Shown piece by piece: positions 1 through 11,392 of a stretch of 64,000 bases of DNA. The notes under the pieces were generated by a model. The model was not told the origin of the DNA, did not search any database, and saw only the letters and a list, made by a program, of their open reading frames with translations. The translations under genes and the position numbers were made by a program. Position 1 is the stretch's first letter, and each line of letters begins with the position of its first letter. The DNA is from Apus apus (taxonomy: Eukaryota > Chordata > Aves > Apodiformes > Apodidae), in the NCBI RefSeq assembly GCF_020740795.1, contig NC_067289.1, positions 23,238,608 through 23,302,607 of the forward strand, written 5' to 3'.

Positions 1-2164
1 AGTTCTGTCCTCAAAAAGTCCCTGCCTGTCAAATAGGTGGAAATAAATTATTAAAATCTTGGCATTTGATATTTCCCAACGACAGCTATGACATTCATGA
101 GATGTATGCTGCTAAGTCATTGCCCTGGGCAGGTTTCTACAGCATGTCCAGCTTCTCTGGGAATCAGGCAACGCTCTGGAATAGGTTTAAGAGGCTGCAG
201 AAAATCCCAACAGCACCATCTGATTTCCAGGGCAGCCTGAAACTGTGGCTGGTCACACCCCGTAGCTCAGAGGTAGCTTTTGTAACACACAGGGTCTGAG
301 GGCCAGTTGTGTCACTCAGGTACACCTGGGCAAAATTGTAGAGTGTTGGACATTTATTTCAGAAGGCGAAGAGTTTAAATTGACATGGGACACTCTCAAA
401 AACTGATCTGCCTCTGCTGACATCAGTGACAAAAGACACTGATTTCAGTGGATCTGTTTTTTATTGCCATGCTCCTGGTACTTTAACATTTCCTTCTGTG
501 CTTGTGCTCAGTTTGAAGAATAGGCTTAAAATACTGTATTTTTCTCCTCAAAGCTTTCCTTTTCATAATCACTATAAAACCAGTAGAAAAAACAAGCCAG
601 CCCATAAGGACTCACACCCCAACTCATCACACTAATAGTTTTAATTCCTTATTTCCTGTGTTTCTTTGTCTGTCTACACCTGGCTGTTATTCTCTGTGTA
701 GACTGAAAGCTTCGTTTGTTTGGTTTGCACAGCACCTGGCACAATTGATTCCTCTCCCTAGAGAAGAGCTTCTAGGTGCTGAGATGGTTAAAAAAAAAAC
801 CAACAAAACAAGCCAAAACCCCCCAGCCTTGTCACCTTTTGCAGGAAGAATCAAGGAACACTACACTAAAAAAAATTGCTTTGACAAGATGAACATTTAT
901 ATATATGTGTGTGGTTTTTCATTAAGACCTTTGAATTTGGAAATATCTAATGAGCTAAAATAGTATAATACTTTATTATAGGGATTCTTTTTATCTCATT
1001 GTTTTATAGAAGAAAATAACTAAAAGGTCAGAAACATTTCAAATGTCCTAAGATGATATTAGATGGATCCTGTATTTAACTTCTGAGTTACAATATTTAA
1101 ATGTCAAGAGTCCCCAGGAAAAATAAATTATTCATTATAATTAGAAAATGTAATTTTAAAAACATCATTTATTGGTGACTGAGCAGCATATTCAGTGAGA
1201 ATGTTTCTTCCTTAGTACAATAGCTGTGTACTTTGAGATAATGTTCTAATTAACCTAATTGTAGCTACTGTGTTGAACTGTAGGTTGAGATCCAAAGTGT
1301 CATGGCAACTAGTAGAAAAGCTCTGCAAGGCTCTGCTTTCTCAGTAGAGTCTCAAGAACAGATCTTTAGTATAGGAAATAAGGAGGTAAATCTTCTTAAC
1401 AAGATAAAGCTTGAACCAGGAAAGAATTTTCCCCTTTGCACTTGATGGGGAAGCATAAAATTAGGAATTTCTGCTTCATTTTAATTAGCATAAACCATCA
1501 TAATAACACTACCCGTAAGTGTTTGCTCTTCCTGTCTGGAGGAAACCTCCCATGCTCAGGAGATTTCCTGTAAATCACTGAATATTAATTTTATTTATTT
1601 TATTGAAGACCATTTTGCACAGTCAGCTTAGGAGAGGGAATAATTATTTTCTTTCCCTTGCAGGAAAGATCTTATTTAATACTGTGATATTAACTAAAAG
1701 GAACTCCATGACATGCTGCTCCAGTTTCATGATCTTGCTAAACTCTAGAGACTGCAGGAAGTGAGAATTGCAGGAAATCAGAAGTGTATATTTTAAATAT
1801 GTCTGGCTTGAATACCTGATAGTGTTACATCTCTCTGTTCACTGCAACTTGTGTAAACTCTCATTTCATTAGCAGTTGTAATGCTAATTAGAAAATTGCT
1901 TCTCTGTTTAATTCATAGAAATATATGATTCTGTGCAGGCTGAGTAATGATTGCAAAACTACCATCAATTCAGAAGAGAGCTTTGCATGACTAAAGATCA
2001 CAGTTCAAGTCTCATCAATTATATGAGTGTAAAATGTAATGGATTGGGGTCTAGTCACACCCTGGTGCTCTGGTAGTATCATCAAACAGAGTAATGCTTT
2101 TTACTGGATTTCCCTTAAATTAGCAGCCTTGACTAATATACAAAGCTTTCCCTCCACATCTCTT
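1..2164. other. Intergenic, A/T-rich, no gene seen
   Basis: Only short ORFs without recognisable content. GTCATGGCAAC near 1299 resembles an RFX half-site. No interspersed repeat recognised. Confidence 0.7.
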
Positions 2165-2273
2165 TGGGTTGTTTTGTTGTTTTTTTTGGTTGGTTGGTTG
2201 GTTTGGTTTTGTTTTGCTTTTTGCTTGGTTGGTTTTGGTGTTTTGTCTTTTTTTGCTTGGTTGTTTTGTTTTT
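2165..2273. repeat. T/G low-complexity tract
   Basis: About 110 bp of GGTTGGTTGG, GTTTTG and T8 runs with only four C residues; (GGTT)n core at 2188-2203. Long open frames on both strands here are composition artefacts. Confidence 0.9.
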
Positions 2274-5059
2274 CCTGAGAGGTAGAGTTCATGAGTCTTG
2301 GACTTCATTTCAACCGACTCCTTATGTCTGTGCTTTCTGGACTTCTCAAAATAGTGTTCCGTGAGATTGTAATTTCATTAACTTGTTATACTCTCTGTCA
2401 TTAACCAACTGATTTTAGAAACAAATATTTATGCTTTCCATTTGGTTTTCATATGCTTGCTTGGGAAGTGGGGCAGCTGGGAGCAGCTGACCCCACCAAG
2501 GCCCTGACAGACATGGAGCTTGACCTCAGTTGATTACTGGAATTTTCTGCTTCCAAACACACTTTCTCATGTATTTCACTTCCTGATCTATCTATCATTC
2601 TTCTTTTCACAGAGAAAAGCTTTCATCAGAAAATGTCCTTAATGCATGAGTTTGTGTTATGTAGCTGGAAAACACAGACCCGAAAGAGAAATGCCAAAAT
2701 CTAGAATGTTTTCCTCTCTCCCCTAGAATCTAGCCCAAAGGGCAATTTATGAGAAAAGAAAAACAATACTCTCTAGTTAAGATTCATAGCTTCATGGGAA
2801 ACACAAGATGGGATAAACCAAAAGTAATTGTCCCTTGAATTCAAACAGAAGAACGTAATGTCCTTTGCTGTGGCACATTTTGGTAAAGGCCAAATAGGTG
2901 TCCTGGTGTTCCAATAGTTAATCACAAAGCACATCTTTGCCAGGCTTTTGGCAATGGAAGTTGCCCACCCCACCCTTTGACATGCAGAAACAAGTACTTG
3001 CATAAATGAAGCCATGAATCTCCAGCTCTGCCATCACTAGACACAAATGTAACTTGTAGTCATAAACATTCATATTTGTAAATTAGAGCTGGTCAGGAGG
3101 TAAATCCAACTAAGATACAAATGCAGAAGTGGTGACTGATGCAACACACTGCCTGGTCAACTGCATCTCATTTCCTCTGTGAGACTTTGGGCAGTTAAAG
3201 CAAATCTCACACTGAAAAGTCCCGACTGCTCCCCAAACTACTGTGCCAGCTTTTATGAGGCCTGATATAAACCTTGACAAATCCTCCATGAATGAAATTA
3301 TTTGCAGTCTCCAAAGTTCACTTATTTTGCTTTAAATTAAACCTGTACATATTTCTACACTTTTTTTTCTTTTATACCAAAGCATAAATATTTCCTCTAA
3401 ACAGTTTTAAGCACTCAAAAGAATATGTAATTTTATACTTCCTAAACCTTTTCTGTAAGGAAAATAACATAAGAGCTCTACAGAGATTAAGGACTCAATT
3501 TAAAAGCAATCAAATCCTCATTTTTCCATGAATATTTAGACTAGTGACTTGCCAGAAGTCAAACCTGAATCCGACAAATTCCAGACTTATTTGGCCTCAG
3601 TCAAGGACCATCATTTCCTCCTGTCTCTGCTTCTACATGGGATTTTTTTTCATGCTCTGCCCACCCAGTATAACCTGCAAACACATCTGCTGCCCCAGCT
3701 CTGAGCAAGAGCAGAAACAAAAAACCTCAGGTCCAAGAGCAGCAGAATAACTGATCACACCACTGAGCTGCTTGTTCTCCATCCCTCTGCAACCCCCAGA
3801 AGCAAACGTGAACTCAGAGAGAGGGATTCACAGAAACAGCATTTTATATCTAGCAAAAGGCTGTGGAGTTTGGAAACTAAGTCTCATGGCAAAGCTGATT
3901 TTGCAGTTTGTCAAATACAATGTCCTGAAGCTCCATTCAGCTTGTTCTAATTTACAACTAGAGGTTTTACTTCTTTTTAGCCTAAGACACAGTTTAACAA
4001 CAAATCAAAAACTTAACTGGTGAAATTTGAAATTATTTATTAATGCAATTGCAACTTAAAAATTTTATTTTTATTTTTAAATTCCCACCTTCTTTCCCAA
4101 TGGGGGTTATTAGATCTTCAGTTTCTGCTGTGTTCCTACATGTGTTGGAGTATTGCATTGTCTCCAGCTGCTGGGAGCTCTTTTCCTCCTAAAAAATGTC
4201 AAAAGCTGTTTAGCTAATTCTTCTCCTACATGTCATCCTTCCTCATTTATTCTCCCAGTGACAATGACATCTTTTCCCTGGACACTTACCCTCAGGCTCT
4301 CACCTTATTTATTTCTTTCTCTGTCTTGCCTTGAGGAACATAATAAACATGAGGACCATGCAGAGGGTTCCTCACATTGGTTTAGATTTGTTTAATCTGC
4401 TTGGAGTAGTTGTGTAGGTCTGGCCAAAGCAGGTTTACATGTCTCAATTTTTATTTTTCTTAAACATATGTGTAACTTTGTGATGACTGAATGAAATTAT
4501 TTTGTGACTATAAGGTCCTTTATGACTTCTGAGTCTGTCCTCTAAATAGCACAGCCATAAGTTTTCATCCATTCCACCACCATGTCCATCCCACTGCTGA
4601 ACTGCACCTGATCTTTCATGAAGGTGCTTGAAGTTGACTTAGGGGATTCAAGGACATCCAGAAGCTGACTTCATATGTTTAAAAGGTTTGACTTAGTTTC
4701 CCAGCTGATTCAGAATCACTGAAATTCAAAGACAGTCATTCCATGAAGGTTCAGCAAGAAAAGCTTTCCTTCTCTAGGGCTCATAAATGTTTTGTTCTGG
4801 TCCATTCCAAGAGAGACTTTTTCTTAAAGAAGAAGCCAGAGCTTTTTCGTAAAGAAAAAATGCAACTGCAAACCCATGCATACACACACAAAACCAGAAC
4901 ACCCTTCTTTGGTAGTTTATAAAAAAAAGAATTAATTTTTCTTTGATAGTTATGTTGAAAACAGTTACCTTTATTGGGCAAGAGAATTCAAACAGATCTT
5001 AGATTCTGCATCTGTTTCACTTATCCATCCGTTTACCAGTGTTAATGGACATTTATTTG
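2274..5059. other. Intergenic, no gene seen
   Basis: Unique-looking A/T-rich sequence between the T/G tract and the AAAAAG array. ORFs of up to about 83 codons show no domain, signal peptide or family similarity. Confidence 0.7.
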
Positions 5060-5160
5060 AAAAGAAAAAGAAAAAGAAAAAGGAAAAGAAAAAGAAAAAG
5101 AAAAAGAAAAAGAAAAAAAAGAAAAAGAAAAAGAAAAAGAAAAAGGAAAAGAAAAAGAAA

Positions 5161-5192
<32 letters not shown>

Positions 5193-5193
5193 G
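5060..5193. repeat. (AAAAAG)n microsatellite, 134 bp
   Basis: Perfect to near-perfect hexamer array AAAAAG with a few AAAAGG variants and two A-run expansions. The plus strand is pure purine. Open frames through it (Lys/Arg on plus, Phe/Ser/Leu on minus) are products of the repeat. It could also be the expanded poly(A) tail of a retroposon, but no element is recognisable upstream. Confidence 0.97.
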
Positions 5194-7478
5194 CAGTCTG
5201 GAAATTGGGATGGTCTGTAAGTCCTCCAGGGGAGCAGTCAAGGGCATCATTATAACAACGTTTGACATGAGCTTTTATCCATACAGGAATTTCCACAAAT
5301 CAATGTTTTGTGGGGCAACTTCAAGGCACTCCTGCAGTTTTTCCAGCAATGGGTGGTGACCCTCAGGTTCCTGATGGAGGTTTGTGCTGGGAGTGCAATT
5401 CTGATGTCACGTTTACAGAAATAAGTCAACACACTCTGCACGTTTTGAGGTAAGGAGCAAGATTGTGGTGCCATTTAAACAGCCAGGGAAGGTGAGAAAC
5501 AGCAGCAATCACAGGAATCTGAAGTGCTGAAATACACAATTAGAAGAGGTGTCTAAAAACTTAATGGAACGATGACATGTTGTCACCAGCACCTTAAATG
5601 CAATCCCATAATGACATTTGCTATAAACCATGTCAAAATGAAAAATAGGTGAAAGCTGACATGCAGAGGGTCTGAGGGTTCTGTGCTGCTGGTGGATATT
5701 CCTACAGAAGCAAAATGAGTGACAGGAACATAAGCTGCAGTGGTGATTGCCCTGTAATTAAATGGAAGCATTAAGAGATCCAGGTAACAAAACGTGGAAC
5801 AGGACTTGTGAAATATGAGCAAATGTTGACTCAGTAATTCTGCTGAAAGGTCCAAGATTTAGGTGTACCAATGCAGCTGGTTGTCTCTGCTGCCAAATTT
5901 GTGCCTCCTGTAAAACAAAACTGTCAATTCTTATTTCCCCCATGTTTTTTTCCCCTTAATGAGTCACATCACATAATGGTTTATAGCTCTTTGGTAATTG
6001 TGAAGGACCTTGGTAGTGCTTTTTCTAACATAACAATCTCACAGTCCCACTTTCCTGGACTATCTCTGGTTTTCACTGGGAATAAATATTTGCTTTTTCC
6101 CTGGCTGTCAGATTTCAGCTGAATTTTCAGTGTAATAGACCTCACATTATTTTAGGAGATCTGTTTTCTTACAAAATTTATAAACTGATATTTTAGCTAG
6201 ATAAATATATATATATATAATAGAAATATAAGTAGATTAATAGATAATAGATAAACATAAATAGATAAATAATGAAAAACTGGTTTATTTTAGCACAATC
6301 AGCATAATCAAACAGGTGCTGAGTTCTCAGCTCAGGAGCCCAGGACAGAAAGTACTTCTTGTCTCCCACATCCTTTGTTTTACTTAGATTTTATTTTGAA
6401 CTAATCTGACTAGAGATATAAAAATGTAATGATGAAACCCTAAAATACTATCCATGTGCTCCAAATACTTCAAGGTTTCAACAGGAGCTACTGAGTGTTT
6501 CCTACTGTTTAACAGTAAATAGGAAGTGGAATTTATTAAATAACTTCAAGTAAGGTTCTTAGAAAAAAAAGCTTTTTTTTTTCATCAAACACATTTTCTA
6601 TTATTTACAAGTTAGTAGAGTTAATTTTAATAAGCTGAATGCAAGTAATACTAAGAGTAAATATTTCACCCCACATTCTGTATTGAGTGCAGCAGACCCT
6701 TACTAATCCACATTTTGCTAATCCTCACACTTTATAACTCACACAAAAGAGTCTCTCCCTTCACCTCCTGTCTCTTTGCAAAGATTTAATATCATAATGT
6801 TTCAGTGGCTTCCCAGACTGTTGGAATCTCATTATTTATACAGCATAAATAATTAAAATAAACCCTCTTTTTAAAATTAAATGAGCCATGCATTTCTGAA
6901 CTAGTTACCTTGGTTATAAATCAAGCCAAAAGATGATCACCTCTTATATGCAATTAAACTATTCTCTGACCTCTTGCACCAAGGCTTCAAAATTAGGAAA
7001 GTCACCCAGGCAAGGGCAGACTGGATGGGATGCAGTATGGACAACTTATCTGTCAGCAGGATGATGCCTTTTTTCTCCCTCCTGTTTTCTTGGAAGCCAA
7101 AAGTCACAGGTTTGGGTGAGAATGTGTCCAGGTGTTTCTGGTGCTTAATCAGTTGTTCACTGTCACACACACTGGGACTGTTGTCACATCCTTGCTCCCA
7201 GTGACTGGTGCTTGTGGAAACCTCAGATTTATTAGTAAGCAAATACTTTTCCCCAAGCTCATACTTCCCAGTTTCTATTCCACCAGGGAATAGAAGGTGT
7301 AGCCAAGGCTGAAGAGGAGCTCAGGTCCAAGTAGCTATAGAGTGCTTGCCTGGCCCAGAAGACACAAAAACCTTTTCAAAAGGCTGACTGCTATGAAGGT
7401 ATCTTGGAAAGAGGGTTCTCCCTGTGATTGCTGCTGGTTTAGGTAATTTACTAAAATAATACTTCTAATTTATGACAG
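5194..7478. other. Intergenic, no gene seen
   Basis: Contains the AT/ATAG tract at 6.2 kb. A/T-rich 6500-6900 with many TAAT/ATTA cores. ORFs up to about 100 codons on the minus strand (6937-7242) are not recognisable. Confidence 0.7.
6198..6273. repeat. (AT)n plus degenerate (ATAG)n tract
   Basis: (AT)8 at 6205-6219, then repeated ATAGATAA and AGATTAATAGATAAT units to about 6270. Confidence 0.85.
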
Positions 7479-7620
7479 AAGCATTGAATGGTTTGTGTTG
7501 GAAGGGCCTTGTAAAGGTCATCTCGTCCAACCACCCCTGCAATCAGCACAGACATCTTCAACTAGATCAGTTTGCTCAGAGCCCTGTCCAACCTGACCTG
7601 GAATGTTTCCAGGGATGTGG
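7479..7620 (-). mobile_element. CR1 LINE 3' fragment
   Basis: AAGCATTGAATGGTTTGTGTTGGAAGGGCC is followed by TCATCTCGTCCAACCACCCCTGC and TTTGCTCAGAGCCCTGTCCAACCTGACCTGGAATGTTTCCAGGGATG. The order and spacing are those of the CR1 3' end on the minus strand. The tail repeats are gone, so the copy is somewhat older. Confidence 0.92.
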
Positions 7621-10600
7621 AAATTTATCATCATTTTCATGTATCTTTTTAAAAGATGAAAACAATGAGGGTACAAGACAACAAAGTCAAGGCCCAGAGT
7701 GCAGTCCATCTGGCAGTATGCAAGAGGGGTGTTTTGTTATGCAGGGAAAGTTCAATAATTTGGATTCATGGCTTGTTTTAAACCTCATAGAGTAATATTT
7801 GTTCTGAGTTACCTGAATAAATCTCTGTTTAATCCCTTGGTGATGACAGTCAGAATTTCTCAGCTCCAAGCTGTATGCATTAACACTTAGCATTTGGAAA
7901 TCCTGATTAGCAGCACAGACAGTTGGAGGGGCAGAACCAAACCATTGCTTGGTTGTAGCAACAACAGCTGCATAAATAAAACATGCTTCCTTCACCAGTC
8001 AGTGCAGCCACTTGGGCTGGGTATTTGGTGGCAAAAAATGTTTATACAACAAAAATACCTCTCCTAAAGGTGTTTAATGCCTCACAGCCAGCAGGGTGTA
8101 CAGGGTTAGGCATGAGCTGTGGATATGGAAGGAAGGAATATGCTGGACTCGTGCAAACAAAATTCAGATGAATTCAGTTTGGGTTATGTGGATGTAATTC
8201 TAATAGCTTGGGCTTTTTTTAATGTATGTGTTAGCTGAAAATAAATGAGATTTGTTTGATGTTTGGCATTGCAGCATGGATAAAAGATCTGTAGCAAATA
8301 GCTAGCCTATTGTTTTGATCCTGTGTTCCAACAGGAACAGACTAAGGTCTCAACCCAATCCTCAGACACACAAAAAAATTCTGATCATAGCACTGGCTTA
8401 AGGAAGGGTATATACCTCATTTTTTTAATTTTAAAAAAAAGAAATAATAATTCATTTTTTCTTGTATAAAGTAATTACTTTCTTTTGCATCATTCTGCTG
8501 TCAAAAAAGGAGCTATAAAAACTAGCACACAAAACTTAAACTGAGAATAGCATGACACAGTGGATGCTTCATGTAGAACCGAGGGGAAAAAAACAGATGA
8601 TGTACTGTCATTAATCAGATAAAACCTGAAACATTTCAAATTCAACAGAACTTAAATATAGATTGAGGTTTTATTAGCTATTTGGCTGGAATTCCTGGTC
8701 TTCGCAGTAGCAGCTGCACACCTTAGAAAGCACAAACTGGAACAAAAACCAGTTTATAAAAAGTGTAGAAACTTCAGCAAAGGAGAAAAGTATGGATAGG
8801 AAAAACTCCGAATGCGAAAAACCGGATACATCTTTTTTGTTGTTGTTTTATTTTCAATGAAAAGAGGATTAAACTTGAGAGTGCTTAAGTTGTCACTTTC
8901 TGAGAACAGGGGAAAACGTGCTAAAGAGCAAAAAGGGTATAAGAAAAATATTGCCAGATTATCTCACACGTTTAGAAATAATACCTGAGTTAAATGTATA
9001 AATTAATTAGAGAATTAATGTTTTCACTACCTTCAATTTATTCCAGTACTCAGATACCAAAATACAGGCAGGATAAAATCATGTTATTATTCTGGCAGAT
9101 CAATGGACAGTTTCTCCACCAGAAAGCTCATTGGTTTAGCCACCTTTGCCTCCTGGATAGGCAAATTAAGCCCATAAAATAGATCACCAAAATAGAGAGT
9201 TTTGATTTTAAATTTCTCTAGTGAAAGGGAGAAAGTTTTAAAGAAATCAACAACAGACTTTGTATCAATCTTGAAGTTCAAAGGAGACTGTTAGTGAGAA
9301 GGGCAGGAAATCTGACTCCTACGGAGGTGGGTCATGATTAACTTGTACCAAGAGTTCAATTTATCCTATTTTAGCCTCTCTTTTTCTTCCTCCATTACTA
9401 AGAAAGGATCCTTCATATTACCTGAAGAAGCAAGAAGTATAAATATAGTGAAACAATATTTTTTTCTTGGCTGGATGACTTATGTATGTGAAAAGATGAC
9501 ACTATAACTCTTAGAACCATTATCATATTCAGGACAATGTGATACAAAAGAAAATTACACTTCTCCAAAAGTTTCTTTCAAGATTAATGACAAAGTGTTT
9601 ATATATGAGCATCAAGTAATACTGAACTAAATGCTGATTTATTTATTTTTTTTCAGGAAGGTCTGGAACTGGTTGCAGATTCATACTGAAATTAGCCAAA
9701 CCTTCATTTTACTCAGATGGGACTTTGGGAGCTCCTCAACTTCCCTTCTCGGTTTGTACTTTTGTGCACCTTCAGTTTTCTGGAAAGTTCTTTGTACTGC
9801 CATTCTTCCCCTCAACATATGGCCAATGAATAGGAAGCAAACAGAGTGTGAGACTGTTAGGGTCTGATTGCCCTTTAAAATGAACATAATTATTTTTATA
9901 TCAATATTGTTTTCAGACTATCATACTTAACTGTCCCGTAAACTAAGAAATAAATTCACATGAGCAAGCACTTCCTGATCTCTTAGGAGTGAGAGTCAGA
10001 GAGCACAGAATGATGGAAAACAGTATGGATAATACAGATTAAAAAAAAATAATAATCTGTGAGCATTTCATGAGCACAGTGCTGCACTTTTGGGTCTTCA
10101 GTGCACTATATCTTGCCTTTCCTAGATAACTTCTCTGCGCAGGGTTTCAGCAGGCCCGTGCTCCAAAGGAATGGGCCAAGTCATCAGGTGGTGGGAATGA
10201 GTAGGAATTCCAGGCTTGCTGAAATGAAAATGCAACACACACCATGTGCAGAGGCTGCTTTAGGACTGAGTACATAAAGAGCAGAAACATTTGTTCAGGC
10301 TTCTCCAGGAACGCTTTATAACAGTGAAGGATCAACTTATTCTTTATGGTAGAAGCTACTCAGCTGTTCCAGAAGTCATTTGTAGCCATTTTTTTCCAAT
10401 CATTTGGTCACTCAAAACACAGAAATGTTTTCCTTTCGCAGTGCTGTGCCAGTTCCTGTTTATTCCTTCTGACATTTTGTTTTTTAAAAAACCTGCAAGT
10501 CTCTAATTAAAAAAGGGAAAATGCACAATTAATTACAAATCAGGAGTATTTTGAAAGCAGGAAAGAAAATAAACAACTCTGGTGAAGTGAACAGATGGGT

Positions 10601-11362
10601 TTACAAGCAAAATTGCCATCATTAGTATTATGAGTCCTATAATTAGTTATTAAAATGACAATACACATCTAACATTAATATGAGATAATGGAGTGTTATT
10701 ACAGGGACACACAAAGAAAACTTGAAAGGTGGTAGGTAAGGATAACTGAAGCCTGACTTCCTGCTAATATCTAAGTTTGATTTGCAAGACTCTTGTGGAG
10801 ATATATTCTGATTTTGTGGCCATAATTCTGATTTCCCAGGTTTTAAATAGAACCTGGCCTCACTGGTATCTCCATATCGCAGTGCTCTGTAATATGAAGA
10901 GCATCTGCTATATCCATGGCTACCCTTCCCACAGTCCCCAGAGCTCTGCCAAGGCTAAAGTATTCTGTGCTAGGTCTAGCTCCCCTTGAAACCAGTAGAA
11001 GGTTGTTTGCTCATTTGGCTTTAAGTGAAATGAATGAGGATGAATCATGTGTATCTTGTCACCTGTGGCAATTGCTCCCTGTGCCAGCAGCGCTGTGGAC
11101 ATCCAGGAATGTCAGAGCTCTGAAAAGGATCCTGCCACCAAAGAATGGCTCCAACCCACCCTGCATCTACTGCTACCAGAAAACAGGTGTTCAGCAATCC
11201 CTGAGGGAAAGTTTGGGTGATTTGAAGCCTTCAAATGCAGCTGCCCCTGTGCAGGTTCAGGTACCTTGTGCTTTCTGAGTAAGAAATCTCCGCTGTCTAA
11301 CAACACATGATGTTCTGGTTTATTTGATTAGTCTAAATCTGGCTTTGTGGTGGGATTTGGGC
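7621..11362. other. Intergenic, no gene seen
   Basis: Unique-looking DNA. A TTTATTTATTTTTTTTCAG acceptor-like string ends at 9657, but no exon-like sequence follows. An ORF of 120 codons at 10916-11278 (plus) has no family resemblance. Confidence 0.65.
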
Positions 11363-11392
11363 TCTAAAATCTTACCTAGAGAAGATTTTTAG
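11363..11392. repeat. Imperfect hairpin, arms reappearing 1.25 kb away
   Basis: CTAAAATCTT at 11364-11373 and AAGATTTTTAG at 11382-11392 form a local inverted repeat. The sequence CTAAAATCTTCTCTA at 12625-12639 pairs with 11377-11392 in inverted orientation. The spacing of about 1.26 kb is in the size range of small DNA transposons, but I see no transposase and no target-site duplication. Confidence 0.4.

Noticed and set aside
5039-5359. Lys/Arg-repeat 'protein' and its Phe/Ser reverse counterparts
   Set aside because: Direct translation of the (AAAAAG)n microsatellite.
9630-9700. Acceptor-like TTTATTTATTTTTTTTCAG with following open frame
   Set aside because: Such strings occur often in A/T-rich DNA; no paired donor or recognisable coding sequence follows. 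The same applies to the T8CAG at 15838.
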